From Rhodocollybia butyracea (Eukaryota > Basidiomycota > Agaricomycetes > Agaricales > Omphalotaceae): a stretch of DNA of 64,000 nucleotides. Positions 10,941-21,926 of the stretch are shown here, one piece after another. The notes beneath the pieces were generated by a model. That model was not told where the DNA came from, did no database searches, and saw nothing but the letters and a program-made list of their open reading frames with translations. Position 1 is the stretch's first letter, and every line of letters starts with the position of its first letter. The DNA is taken from positions 186,001 to 250,000 of the forward strand of contig JADNRY010000040.1 of the NCBI GenBank assembly GCA_015501585.1, given 5' to 3'. A program made the position numbers and the translations under genes.

Positions 10941-12135
10941 CTATCTTTCGGAAAACTGTACGAACGGACAACCGGCTTGCCTAGCCACATCCTCTTCTAT
11001 GCCTCTAGCAGCTTCAGAGATTGCCGTCTCACACAGGGACATATCAGAAGCGTAACAGTAAGCATCCCTAGCAGAGCCCCTGAATTGGTCTCTAAATGTG
11101 ACAAGCGATTCTGCAGTGATCCCAGAGAGCGGAGAATGCCGAGGTTGAAGCGGAGAATGCCGAGGTTGAAGCCCATAGATCCTCAACAGTAATAGCACGA
11201 ACAACTTGAGAACATACTCTGATATGAGCTCTTCAGTGGTCCATAGCTTCAGCACTAGATAATAGGTGTTTATACGCTTCCTCTTGCATCCCATTCTAAA
11301 CCCTTGAGGGTCTGGATGATAAAACAATCCGTCAAGAATTCCGGAACATCAGCGAGGCTGTGGTTTGAGTCAAACAGACATCATGTATCAGATGGTACCA
11401 TGGCGGAAACATGGTCAGGATCCATTTGAGAAATCACGAGTTTAGATTGAACATTGTCTTTCCAAAGCATGGTCGGGGTGGACCATAAGTATGTAGCGTT
11501 GGGAGATTTCCGTGCATCTGAGATGCTACATAGATGAGAAACAGAAACCCCGTTTTTCCTGTTGTAGAGAAGATTGATCAGCAGCAAGGCTTTCTGAGAT
11601 ACAACAAGGCCCATCGAACTGAAAATTTCATCAGAATATCTGCAAACAATGGATGAATCGAGCTTCCGAAGGCGGGGGGCGTTTCGAAGAAGTTGCGGCA
11701 CTCACCTTTTGTTCTTGCAATACATCATGCTGAAATTGGTTTATTAGAATACATCCAGGTCCGTGCCAGCTGACTGTAGCTTGGGTAGTTTTGATGATGC
11801 TTTGCTTCGTGTAAGCCATTAGAGGTATTTCTGTACGTGTTTTTCGGGGTGAGAGTATGGGATCCGGGAAGGCTCTCTTAGGAAATGATAGCGAGTCGGC
11901 GTAGATGGTATAGACGCGAGTGCGAGATTTTCGACACCACAATAAAAGCTTGTATTACATCGAGAGGGCGAAAATACCACACGAGTGCCTGAGCTTGAGG
12001 CCTTGAGGCTTGATAGTTCCATGGTGTCGACACACGAAGATCCTGGTTCACTGGTTCTAAAGAGACATTCCAAGATGTAGCGGGAATGTAATTAGTTGGT
12101 TGCAACAAAAGGATTGTTGAAATCGACAGGGACAT
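10941..12135 (-). pseudogene. Crinkler/RHS-like Z2, decayed
   Basis: Shares with Z1 the segments LLYNRKN, LWKDNVQSKLVISQMDPD, FRMGCKRKR, TYYLVLKLWTTEELIS, and the end FRGSARDAYCYASDMSLCE. Lesions relative to Z1: a TGA (about 11381) where Z1 has the tryptophan of WCLVDSN; a shortened ASSP segment; the intron acceptor TAG changed to TGG near 11175; and a 21-bp exact tandem duplication at 11131-11172 giving a doubled LQPRHSP. The 5' end (11630-12135) lies in several short frames. No intact product is expected. Confidence 0.55.
11131..11172. repeat. 21-bp tandem duplication in Z2
   Basis: Two exact adjacent copies of GGAGAATGCCGAGGTTGAAGC minus the outer context (units 11131-11151 and 11152-11172). 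It is in frame and absent from Z1 and from the Y-Z chimera. Confidence 0.8.
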
Positions 12136-12443
12136 CTGGAACTGCTCTGAGTCTTATTGGAGACAAGGTTTGAGAGAAAAAAGAGAGTGTATTGATTGAT
12201 ATATCATTATCGGATTGGAACGAGCTTCGAGCGTAGGATAGTAAGAAAGAAAGAGCAGTAATAATTCGTGTAGAAGAATAAACGCACGCTTAGCGCTCGC
12301 CTTTCGTATTTCAACAAGCGGAACGTACGGAACGCACCTTGACTGGGCTATTATATAGCAGACTCCAAGTTCTAAACATACCTTGACAGACCTCGACTCA
12401 AAGTGTCAACAGGTTCTAGAATTTGCCTTCGGGAGACAACATA

Positions 12444-12970
12444 ATGGCAAATCGATATTACTCTAATGGCTGGAATCTACGGTGAGATTTTTTTTGCTTC
12501 TTTGAGCCTCTTATAACTTTACTTCTAGTTTGGAAAACCAACGCGTTCTCACCGATGTTCATCCCACAAGCGGCGGAAACCGACCATTACCGACACTATA
12601 TTTGTTTGAACATCTTAACAAAAAGGTTCGGAAGCTTCGTAAGTCCTCTGTACATTGTACGAGGTTCCCTTACTGATGTAAACAGTAGCATATCATTAAG
12701 GTGACAACTAGATTTGTAACTTGGAATTCAAGTATTTGGACTCTACCGCTATGCAAAACACCCTGTTTGCTCTGGATTCGAATTGCACATGCAGTTGAGG
12801 GACCCATAGGCATAAGAGTCGAGGTTGAGTTGAACGAGTTCAAAGAGCTTCAACTGTTCAAGATAAAGCATGAGGTAAGTACTTTCATATCGCTGTCTTT
12901 GTATACTTGATTAATTTCAATGCTTTTAGTGCCCGTTTCCAATGCAAAGCTCGGTAAGATCAGCTTTGAC
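12444..12970 (+). CDS. Possible small unknown gene
   Basis: Splice-like signals surround short frames: an ATG at 12444 (MANRYYSNGWNLR), a donor CG|GTGAGA, an acceptor CTTCTAG near 12528, then LENQRVLTDVHPTSGG...LFEHLNKKVRKL to a GTAAGT donor. A further frame runs at 12701-12880 (TTRFVTWNSSIWTLPLCK, EVELNEFKELQLFKIKHE) ending at GAG|GTAAGT, with an acceptor at 12930. The third exon does not join the second in an obvious frame. I recognise nothing; it may be non-functional. Confidence 0.2.
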
Positions 12971-13135
12971 CAGGAGCACCGGTTTGGCAAAGGAGCCTGA
13001 AAGGAGCTACATATCTCGTTCACTGACAGTTAATATTTACTATTCTATTACTATCAAGACTGACAGTGACATATTATATGTTGTTCTTACTACTCAGTTC
13101 AATAGCCCAATAGTTCGCCCTCAGAAGATGATGCC

Positions 13136-15417
13136 TTACGACCACCCGCCAGCACTGCTACCAGACGCTCTGTGCACCCAGGATGTTCCAGACGTCCTAC
13201 TGGTTGCTTCTAACTTGAAAAACGGATTTACCAGCTGTGTTTGAGGTAGTGGTCTAGCCGTAGGATGTTGTCGAGGCATTGGATGTCCCGCAGACTCACT
13301 CCCTCCGACTCTGTACGATCCGATGGGTGACATGCCAGGCCGGAATTTCAATGACCTGAATTCCGTTCGACCCCGAATGCTCTCCAACTCCTGCTTCAAG
13401 TTATCCCTTTCCAATTTCAAATTATCTCTCTGTCCACGCAAGGAGTTAATCCTCCCCTCCTTGCTTTCCAAAGTGGTTGTCATTTCAGACACACGACAGG
13501 AGAGTTCGCTGTTCTGCGCTTGAAGATCATTTATTTGCGCAAGCATCTCTGTTTTCAATGTTTCGGTCTCTCGTGTTTTGCACAGTGCAGCGCGGTTCTC
13601 GTTCTGGAGGATTTCAATCTGGATGGACTTGGAATGGAAGGCCTCCTTCGCCACACCCAACTGCCTTCATATATTGGATAGCTCGGATTCGTTGCCGCCG
13701 AGGGCCGACTCTTCAAGGATGTCCAGTTTGGACTCGTCCCACTTGATCTGCGATTCGTTCAGTTGAGCTTGCAAATCGCGGATGTCGGACGACATCTGAT
13801 CTCTTCCGGTGCTGGTGGCCCCTAGATCTCGTTGGAGTTCATCCCTTTCTCTGCGTAAAGACCCAATCTCTCGCTCCTTAGACCGCTCCGAGGCCCTGAG
13901 CTGGCAAGAGTACTCGTCAATCTGGGCATTCAAAGATGTTTGTAGGACATTTATAGCAGTCTGCATCTCTGCCCTCACTTTATCTGTCTGCCTCAGCAAA
14001 AGCGCATTATGCTCGTCGCGGAGGGCCTGAAGATCACTATCCTTTTGTCGCTGCGCATCCCGAGCTTCTTCCTCCGGCATCGTTACAGTCACTTGGAGAG
14101 CATTTCTCTCCATCTCAAGGTCGCTAATATCCTCCGTCAACAACGTACAGCTGAGCTCAGCATCACGCTGCGTGGTAGCCAACTCGGCTTGCACGATGCT
14201 AATATATTGCTCTTTACCCTCCACAGCGTGTAGACTGGAAAGTGTTTGTGTCTCCTTTTTTTCGTTAGCATAGGCATCATCTCGGTCTTGGTGAAGGCTA
14301 CGGATCTCCTCGGATAACCGACTGGTTTCAGCACGTTCCCTCTCCAGCTCAAGATAAACATTATTCATAAGCTCGTCTCGTTCGCGGCAAACCTGCTCCA
14401 AGTCAGACCTGGCGCTGTCCCGAGATTCTGTCAAGATAAGTGTCTCCTCGGCAGAACGCGTTGCTGCGGTCCGAGAGCGCATACGTTCCATCTCGAGTTC
14501 CTGGGTAGCATCCCCAAGTCGGCTGCGAAGCGTGTTATTGGCATCAAGCAGATTACTATGGTCTTGAGAGGCGGAAGTGTTAAGCTCATCCAGCTCCTGA
14601 CGAAGCCGAACAGCATCGGCAAGCGCATTGTCTAGAGCTACGGTGAGACAAGAAACGTCTTCCTTGGACCTGGCTTCAGTTTTTTGAAGGCTTTGGACTT
14701 GGTGCAATATGTCAGTGTAGTCCTGCTCTACTTCGGTGATCCTCACTTGCATTTCCTGGACCTGGTGAGACAAATTGTCTACCTCGAGTGAGAGACGAGC
14801 AGACTCCGCGGAAAGCGTAGCATTTGCACCCGAAACCTCATCCAATCGTGTTTGCAACTCGGCTTTCTCTCGCAGCAGGTCATGCTCCCTCGACTCAAAA
14901 GTGCGAGTTAGCTCTTTCGTAAGAGCTTCCTGCGCATCACGCAGCATCTGCGCCTTAACGGCATGAGCCTGCATGTCATCTCTGTACCTATTTTCTAGCT
15001 CAGCGACGATGAGCTGGAGATTGTTAGAGAGAAGGCGTTGACGCTCGGAATCCGAAATGTATAAGCTGGTCCTCGGATCCGTTGTTTCGTCGTCAAAAGA
15101 GGTGTAGACTCCACTGAAAGAATCGGAATCAGCCGAGTCGTCGTCATCTTGATCATGAGGCGGGAATGTCCATGGATTTGCTCCTCCTCCGCGAACTGTA
15201 TATGCAAAGTCTGATAATTTCAGGGATGATTCGCCGCTCTCGCTAGACTCTGTATCCGAGAAGCTTTCAGCAGTAGTTTCTACTGCCTGGGTCTGACAAT
15301 AGGGAAAACAATCAGACAATATTCAGGACATTAGACAAGTCACATAGTGGTAAGTACCTCTGAGCCTTTTTGTTGTCGCAAGTCTGACGAGGTAGTTCCG
15401 TGACCGAAAAGTTGCAT
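13136..15417 (-). pseudogene. Long coiled-coil protein (CC2), one nonsense codon
   Basis: Exon 1 (15358-15417, MQLFGHGTTSSDLRQQ) splices at GAG|GTACTT, with acceptor TTGTCAG, to exon 2 starting at 15292 (TQAVETTAESFSDTES). The frame then runs through about 720 codons: an acidic Ser-rich head (DDDDSADSDSFS), more than 550 residues of heptad coiled coil, and a basic/proline tail (KFRPGMSPIGS, HPMPRQHPTARP). Its only interruption is a TGA at 13667-13669, where CC1 has CGA (Arg). A truncated product of about 560 residues could still be made. CC2 preserves the N-terminus and C-terminal tail that CC1 has lost, and carries a segment (VCRERDEL to NLLDANNTLRSRLG) missing from CC1. Function unknown. 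Confidence 0.6.
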
Positions 15418-15606
15418 GGTTGTGAAATCTACAATTTGCGTGGTAACTGGTTAGGTTGCTTGGGAAGGGATGAGGCTACGGAACTAGATGCAGGGCGAAA
15501 GACCATGCGACTTGCACGCTTGACGATATCCACGGTCTCGAGACTTTCAACTTACTAATACGCTGTGTAATGTGAAACTATTGCTCACGGTGTCTCCTAT
15601 TCCTTC
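15418..15606. promoter_or_regulatory. Shared divergent promoter CC2/Y3
   Basis: 189 bp between the divergent starts of CC2 (15417) and Y3 (15607). It is the second instance of the CC-Y head-to-head pair. It shares GGTAACTGGTT and CGCTGTGTRATGT words with the CC1/Y2 spacer. Confidence 0.4.
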
Positions 15607-16485
15607 ATGCTCGAACCACTAGAAGAAACAGAATTCCTATCCTATCACGATTCAACTCCCTGGCCTGAGCCTAACTCTGCTTATTGCATAGTATTTCCGG
15701 AAGCTTGGCGTTATGTTGTCATTGGGCGGATTGCATCTTGGAGGCACAGTCCCCTTATGCAAAACCTGGAACAGGCCACCGAAGAGCAAGCTCCTCTTAT
15801 TCATTTACTACATCTGTAGACTCATTAATTCTTTAACAATCAGAGTCCATAAATGCAGGCGGGAGCTTCGAGAATATGTTGATTCTCAGCACAAGCAAGA
15901 GCGCTCGCGTTGCTTCAGAATTTGGAAAAAGCTGCTTTGCCAAAAGCTAATTGACAAAGTTTGTTGGGATGGTATCCCGCTCTATAAAGAATACACAAAG
16001 AAATATGCTTACTTTGAAGCTTGTTACCATGTGAGTCCTCGTCACTATTCCACCCCATACACAATTTTACTTGTATCAAAATCTAGCAGGTTACTTATAC
16101 TTTCAAGATAACTCGGTGGGGGTTCCGACACCTAGGCTCGGATAATGCCGCCACCATTTCTCAATGGAACATCCGTTCACATCTCGCTACGCAATCAGAT
16201 GAATGTGCTCGTCGCTGGCCACCCTTATCAAAAAATGGTCACCCCGTCACCTTTCCTTTGAATGGGCAAAAAGATACGATTATCACTCGCACTCCACCAC
16301 TACAACTTCAGCGAGATAAATATCGCTGCGTGAAACCCATCTGCCGGGATAGTGACTGGATTCCAAAGATCAAATGTAATAATCCTTCTCTTCATGACAC
16401 AGAACCAGAACCAGAATCGGACTGTTCTAGCCTTCATCTCCCTCTTCCTTCATACTCCCAGACAAGATATTTTCCTGGGTGTTGA
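15607..16485 (+). CDS. Family Y protein of unknown function (Y3)
   Basis: Apparently intact member. Exon 1 from 15607 (MLEPLEETEF, STPWPEPN, AWRYVVIGRIASW, MQNLEQATE). An intron beginning GCAAGC and ending CAG near 15843 would follow. Exon 2 (RVHKCRRELREYVDSQHKQE ... FEACYH) ends at GTGAGT (about 16030). Exon 3 opens at about 16109 (ITRWGFRHLGSDN, ATISQWN, RWPPLSKNGHPVTFPLNG, TIITRTPPL) and closes at 16485 after TEPEPESDCSS. Basic and tryptophan-rich, with an acidic Ser/Asp C-terminal stretch. No known domain. Paired head-to-head with CC2. Confidence 0.5.
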
Positions 16486-16504
16486 CAATAGATTGATTTG
16501 AAGA

Positions 16505-16777
16505 CTAGTGCGGTTGTTTTGTCGAATTCACCAGTGTAAAATAACAGCGACAAATTTTTTGATGATCTACGCCTGAAACAGTCTGGTCGTATTGCTTGAG
16601 CTGTAATACATGGCGATGAATGGCAACAATGGTTGTAATGGTAATACCAGAACCGAGCGGATTAAAGGACCGGGCGATTGGGTTTCGAGGATGGCTATGA
16701 AAAGTGAAGCAAAACACAGTAAAACAGTTCTCGAGTGATATTCCGGCGTTCTCCTCCTTTTCCTTATATACACACAT
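16505..16777 (-). CDS. Family V open frame, unknown
   Basis: A 90-codon minus-strand frame (ENCFTVFCFTFHSHPRNP, SGITITTIVAIHRHVLQL) lying tail-to-tail with Y3. A decayed homologous stretch occurs at 4980-5230, so it is part of the duplicated block. Nothing indicates function, and the frame could be fortuitous. Confidence 0.25.
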   Translation of the reverse strand: MCVYKEKEENAGISLENCFTVFCFTFHSHPRNPIARSFNPLGSGITITTIVAIHRHVLQLKQYDQTVSGVDHQKICRCYFTLVNSTKQPH

Positions 16778-17049
16778 CCGTATGGATCGTTAGTGTATAA
16801 CGAGCCTGCTTATAGGAGACTACCTTTTCCTTCCCTTTCTCAAAATTAAAAGGCTGACTATGTGCACGCTGTTGGATAATCGAACTGTGAGCTGTAGCAG
16901 TGTCATTGATGAACAGCATTGTCTTGTCAAGTGCACCTATAGCAATATAGCATCGTCTCTGTGATAACAGGCGTCTTGATAGCGAAGAATAAATCTGTCT
17001 TGTGAAATCAGTTGGTTCAGGTTATAAACAGGAGTGTAGGAATAACGGT

Positions 17050-17200
17050 CGTGACGCTCCATCTTGGAATGCCTATTCAGCACCAGTAGGAAATTCGTGT
17101 GTCAACACCATGGAACTATCATTCGCGTGGTGTTTCCCCCCTCTCGATCCCCTCTCAATCTACTAGTAACTACAAGATAATCTACTTGAAGGTTGAACAC
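17050..17200 (+). pseudogene. Relic of Z2 5' region, inverted
   Basis: GTGTCAACACCATGGAACTATCA followed by CGTGGTG...CCCTCTCGAT matches, in opposite orientation, the Z2 5' part near 11960-12040 (words GACACCATGG, AACTATCA, CCCTCTCGAT). It is an isolated fragment with no open frame. Confidence 0.45.
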
Positions 17201-17361
17201 GTGAGTCGACTCGGGCGCATTCCTCAGGCCTCATCGACATCCTTTAGTGGAGTCAAATCATCAACCCCCTCGGTACGATCCTCTCATCCAGTCCATATTG
17301 CTCTCGACCGCTATGGACTAACTGCGCTTACCTTTCTCTAGCTACATATGGAGTCCAAACT

Positions 17362-17400
17362 CCTGGTGCTTGGCTTTATGCCATAAAGCCAAGCACCAGG
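17362..17400. repeat. Perfect 39-nt palindrome
   Basis: Two 19-bp arms (CCTGGTGCTTGGCTTTATG and its exact reverse complement) are separated by one base. The flanks also match weakly (ACATA...AGTC on the left against the reverse complement on the right). It would extrude as a near loop-free hairpin. It lies in a gene-free stretch (16.8-18.1 kb) upstream of the STAND gene. Confidence 0.9.
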
Positions 17401-18158
17401 CAGTGACTTGGGTATGTGGGATTTCTGTTAGGGAATCCGATGAGTGTCCAATCAGGCGGTCAGTCCTGGGATCCAACACAAGTAGTTAGTGCGGTTGAAC
17501 AAGGTATTAGATACCTCGCAAACGCATGAGTACTATGGTACTACATGCAAGCTTATATACTGTACATACTGTATAGTATTGCTAATACAATGAGTAAGTA
17601 CACGGACATATGAACATACCGATCCGGCTAACTAATCTCCGGAGTTGCCACATCGGCAATATACAACAGGGTAAACTGTCACTGTTAATCATTTGTCCCT
17701 ATGATATCAACTAACTGGCAGATCTTCATGTAGTTTGAGCATGCAACTGGTCAGAGATCATCCCAGTGCCTAGAGGAAAGAAAAGTGGACAACGAGGAAT
17801 CAGTGCTGCAGTATCTTCACAGGTGATACCCAGGTTATTGCGTCGAGTTCATCACACGTAGACCTATTGAAGACTGACTGTTGAACAATGACAGCTAGCG
17901 GGAGAAGAATCGTAAACAGAGCCATCGAATGATAACTCATCGGCTGATGAGGTACTGAGGTACGGTCAAATTTGAATACAAGATATTAAAGCATGCGGTC
18001 AATGAAGTGTTTCCAAGTTGTTTTACTTGAACGATGATCTGCTTTCCTTGCTGGCCCAAAAACACTTCCCTGACACCGGCATTGGATGGTGAACTTCCTT
18101 CCGGCAATGTGACTCTGTCCACTATGTTATATTCTACGAGCCTGCTGACGCCTTGTAG

Positions 18159-21120
18159 GTGACCAAACGGCAAAAGCACAAAGTACAAAATGACAACAAC
18201 AATCTGAGTGCACCGAGTAGGAGCGAGTATGTGCGTGAGACAGGAAAGGAGCTTCTTGAAGTCCTGGAAGCAGTGGCGGAGAACATACCTGTACCAGGAG
18301 TGGCCAGTGCAATTAAATTGGCAAAGAATCTCATTCAGATGTGTGAGGTGAGTCCGACTAGCTGCAGTATTTTGAATCAACCACCTACCATTATTTTCTA
18401 GGATAGCCATGCAACCTTGGAGCAAGCGGAGATACTCAAGAAACGCATCAAAAACTTGGCAATCATTCTTGTTAACGAGCTCAAGGGCAAGAAAGCTGAG
18501 GAGATCGAGGAGAAATTGCGGAAAGACATAGAGCGGCTGGAGAGGCAAGTCCCTTCAATTCCTGAACTTAGACTGTTCAAGTTGATCAATACGCGAGATT
18601 TTTTTAGTGATCTCGAATATATCCGGTCTAAGCTGGAGGAGATTGCATCGCAGAATGCCATTCTAGTGATATTCTGTCAACACTTGAATGAAACTAAAGT
18701 TCGAGGATGTGTGGAACGTCTAACAAATGCGCTAGAGAGCTTCGATGTGAGTGGATTTTTGAAACTGGCTTTTCATAGATTCATAATATTCTTATCGACG
18801 CCCACAGCTTGCACGCCAGATTGCAGATGCCAATGCTCTTGAACATCTTTCTCAGCAGATTATTGCGTTCCATAAGCGGCAGGAGGTGACTTTGGATGTG
18901 ATTCAAAAGGAAGTCAAAAGTATTGGGCAAGACATGAAAGATGTCCGAGCTATCCTCGCTGAGAAGAGATACCAAGGTGATGGCTCAAATGGTTTCAGTC
19001 CGAGACGAGGTGTCATTCCAGTTGCTCCAGATATCTTCTTTGGGCGTGACACCATTGTCAATGACTTTGCGCATATACTGGTCTCTCAGAAGACCAGTAT
19101 GGCCCGTATCTGCCTCCTGGGACCTGGAGGCATGGGAAAGACATCAATAGCTCGTGCTGTTCTCCACCATCCCTCTGTTGTAGAACATTTTGGTAAGGAG
19201 AACCGTGTCTGGGTACCTTGCGTAAAGGCAACTTCTGTATCATTGCTCCAGGACACTCTTTATGATGCTCTTGGAGTGTCTCTCAATACAGGCAACGCGC
19301 TTCGTGATATCATACATGATCTAAATTCTTCAAAATCTCCCATTATTCTCTTGCTTGACAATTTTGAAACTCCATGGTCTCTCCATAGCCAGACAGAGGT
19401 GCAGGAAATCCTTTTCCAGCTCGCAAAGCTTGAGCATGTTGCACTCTTTGTCACTATGCGGTCATCTCAACCACCTGGTGATAGTATACATTGGGAATCT
19501 GTCCATTTGGATGCTATTGAAAAAGAAGCTTCACTTTGTATCTATGCTGAAATTGATCCTGCTGGAAGTCAAGGCCATGAGCTAGCCTTGTTGCTTGATG
19601 AGGTTGGCCATATGCCATTAGCCATAACATTGCTGGCAAAACTTGGACAGCAAATGGAGTACTCACCTGCAGAGCTTCTTGAGCTTTATAAAGATGCAGG
19701 GACTGCGTTAATGAACCTTGGGCAGGAGTCACAACGGAGTATGGATATCTGTATAGACCTGTCCATTAAGAGTCAGCTCATGATTGATTCTCCTGGTGCC
19801 AACAAACTACTTGCTGTTCTTGCTCTGTTACCTGTTGGAACTACGTTAAAAGCACTGTCTCAGTGGTGGGCACATGATATAACAAAGGCTACTATTACCT
19901 TGAGATTACGGACACTCCTTGACACATCTTTGGTGGAGAAGCGTGCAGGTGCCTATGTTGTCCTCCCAGTAATCCGTCGGTATGTTCTCGACCCTATGCG
20001 GTTCCCTGAAAATATTCGGGAATCAACAGTCCAGATGGCATGTGCATTTCTCAAAGAGCACAATGCGTCCCTTGGAGAGAGTACCTACTTGGCCCATAAA
20101 AATGCTCGTTCTTTGGAGGAAGCAAATCTCCAAGGACTCCTCTTGGAAACTACTGCAGCTAATCCAGATATAATTGAGGCTCTCCTTGTTCTATCAGAGC
20201 ACCAGTATGAAACCAGACCACGGACGGAGGTCTCACAACATGCTTTGGAGCTCTCGAAAAAATCACAGGACCAGAAGTTGTATGCCAAAGCATTATATTG
20301 GAATGGTCAAAACTTGATAGGTCTTGATCAGTATGAGGAGGCCCTAAAGCAGTTTTGTCTTGCCCGAGAAATATTTTTACATGTGTCAGAACAGAAGTAT
20401 GCTGCTGATGCCTTGTATTGGATTGGAAAGATATCCAATTACACCCCTGGTCCCAAAGATCATCAAAGTCTTGAAGATGCCCTGACAGAATTCCAATCTT
20501 TGGCTGATTCAACAGGCATAGCACAGTGCCAGATAGAGCTTGCAGATCAATGGGATGCTCAATCAATTTTAACTCTCACCACCACTTGGGAGTTCTGTGT
20601 TTCCAATAATCTGCCGCTACAACAAGCCAAATGCACTCGGTGTCTGACGAGGACCTGCATTAACTCTGGAATATTTGATGAAGCTAAGCAATGGGGCTTA
20701 ATTGCTCTGGAAGAAGCTAAACAAATGAGTGCACTGACTGCTATTGATTCACTTTGTAATGTTGGGATTGTATACATTTATCTAGGCGGCTATGACAAGG
20801 CAGTGGGATATTTAATGGAAGGCTTAGAGAGCAGCAAGGCTTATGGGAGGCCATTAGGCATTGTCCGGATCCTGTTCCAGCTGGGACGTGCTTGGATGAA
20901 GAAAGAGCAGAAAGATAATGCCTGGGGTGCATTCACAGAAACACTCAAATACTGTGAAATGCTCCAAGGAACATGGGAGAGGCCGCAGTTTCAAAGGGGA
21001 TCCAGGTTTTACCTTGATAAACTTGCAAATCCCTCCAGAGAACCTGACTTTCAGGAGAGGGAAGCTCTTAGGCTCATTGGCGCAAAAGAGGATTATGAAA
21101 CAGTGGGTGTTATTAGTTAA
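18159..21120 (+). CDS. NLR-like STAND protein: helical bundle, NB-ARC, TPR
   Basis: Coding begins after an acceptor (TTGTAG) at 18158; the true first exon upstream is not identified. Exons at 18159-18342 and from 18403 encode an all-helical N-terminus (VRETGKELLEVLEAVAENIP, AIKLAKNLIQMCE|DSHATLE). This is the pattern of the MLKL/HeLo-like four-helix domain plus adaptor seen in agaric STAND proteins. The last exon contains FFGRD, Walker A GPGGMGKTS (about 19120-19146), Walker B IILLLDNFE (about 19345), the winged-helix region, and a C-terminal superhelix of TPR-type repeats (KALYWNGQNLIGLDQYEEAL, VGIVYIYLGGYDKAVGYL). By analogy with fungal NLRs it would sense a ligand through TPRs, oligomerise on ATP binding and trigger a membrane-active bundle. 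That role is inferred. The core motifs look intact. Confidence 0.8.
18545..18607 (+). other. Probable in-frame GC-AG intron in the STAND gene
   Basis: Between LERLE and DLEYIRSKLEEIASQN lies a 63-nt segment starting GCAAGT and ending TTTTTTTAG. It has no stop in frame, so the genomic frame reads through it. Removing it restores the uninterrupted helical spacing usual in this family. GCAAGT is the canonical GC donor. Confidence 0.6.
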
Positions 21121-21285
21121 ATAATGATTAGAATCAGTAGTGGCTAGTAGCAAATCTGAACAGAAGTTACAGAGTCTCCCCCGAGCACAGGAGCAAAAGA
21201 AAATTCATTACTCCATAATGAGTATCAAGCAGAAGTTGGTCAGTAGTTGATATACTTAATTTACAAGGCCCACTAACCTGTTTCA

Positions 21286-21322
21286 AACTGTTCTAGCCTT
21301 CATCTCCCTCTTCCTCCATAGT
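21286..21322 (+). pseudogene. Fragment of family Y exon 3
   Basis: ACTGTTCTAGCCTTCATCT plus CCCTCTTCCTCCATA is nearly identical to the last coding bases of Y2 and Y3 (the DCSSLHLPLPPY tail). It is a 37-bp scrap fused to the edge of the TM array. Confidence 0.6.
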
Positions 21323-21359
21323 ATTTGCTGCCTTCAAGAGCAATACCAATTGCGTGTGA

Positions 21360-21663
21360 TCGGCAAGCAGGAGGCAAATGAATATACGAACGGAAAGCAC
21401 ACGAGTTGCGGAAGAAACACCACGATCGCGAGTATCCTAAGGCATAGTCTCGTAGGCCTTCACCAGATAGCGAGTACGAGGGCAAGAACAAAAGCAGTCG
21501 CTGCGCGTCAGGAGGATAACTTGAACCGCAAGATTGAAGAGACTGGCGGGCAGTAGGCGAGCATTGGGTCCATGCGTGTAAAAGCCAAATCTACTATGAG
21601 GTTCAGAACCATTGTAAGCCACTCAAGTTTTGAAAGATGTAACTTGATTGTTGACTCGGACAT
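21360..21663 (-). pseudogene. TM-array copy TM0, 5' fragment
   Basis: Starts at 21663 (MSESTIKLHLSKLEW) under a leader resembling the other array members. It aligns with TM1 through MDPMLAYCP, FKLSS and RAATAFVLALVLA. In-frame stops follow (TGA in place of the TQW/W positions), and the rest of the gene is absent. Dead copy at the distal edge of the array. Confidence 0.6.
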
Positions 21664-21926
21664 GGTGGTAGTACCAGTTTATGTAAGTGGTCAGCGATTT
21701 GTCGGTACGAAGCGCACGGTAGCAGTGAAAACGAAAGTTTCTCACGCCGTGGCGCATAAGCTTAAGTTCGATGGCCTTGACGGTGACTCGGATTAATGGA
21801 CACAAAGAATACACGGTTACTTATACAAAGAACATTATCTAAAACAAATACTGAATACGAAGAATCTAGCTAAGGTAAAAAATACGCAACTCTGATACTA
21901 GTAGGATCTCTAGACTCAGACATTGA

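Noticed and set aside
17937..18548. 203-codon minus-strand open frame
   Set aside because: It lies opposite the helical N-terminal exons of the STAND gene, where regular codon bias leaves the antisense frame open; no homology or splice logic of its own.
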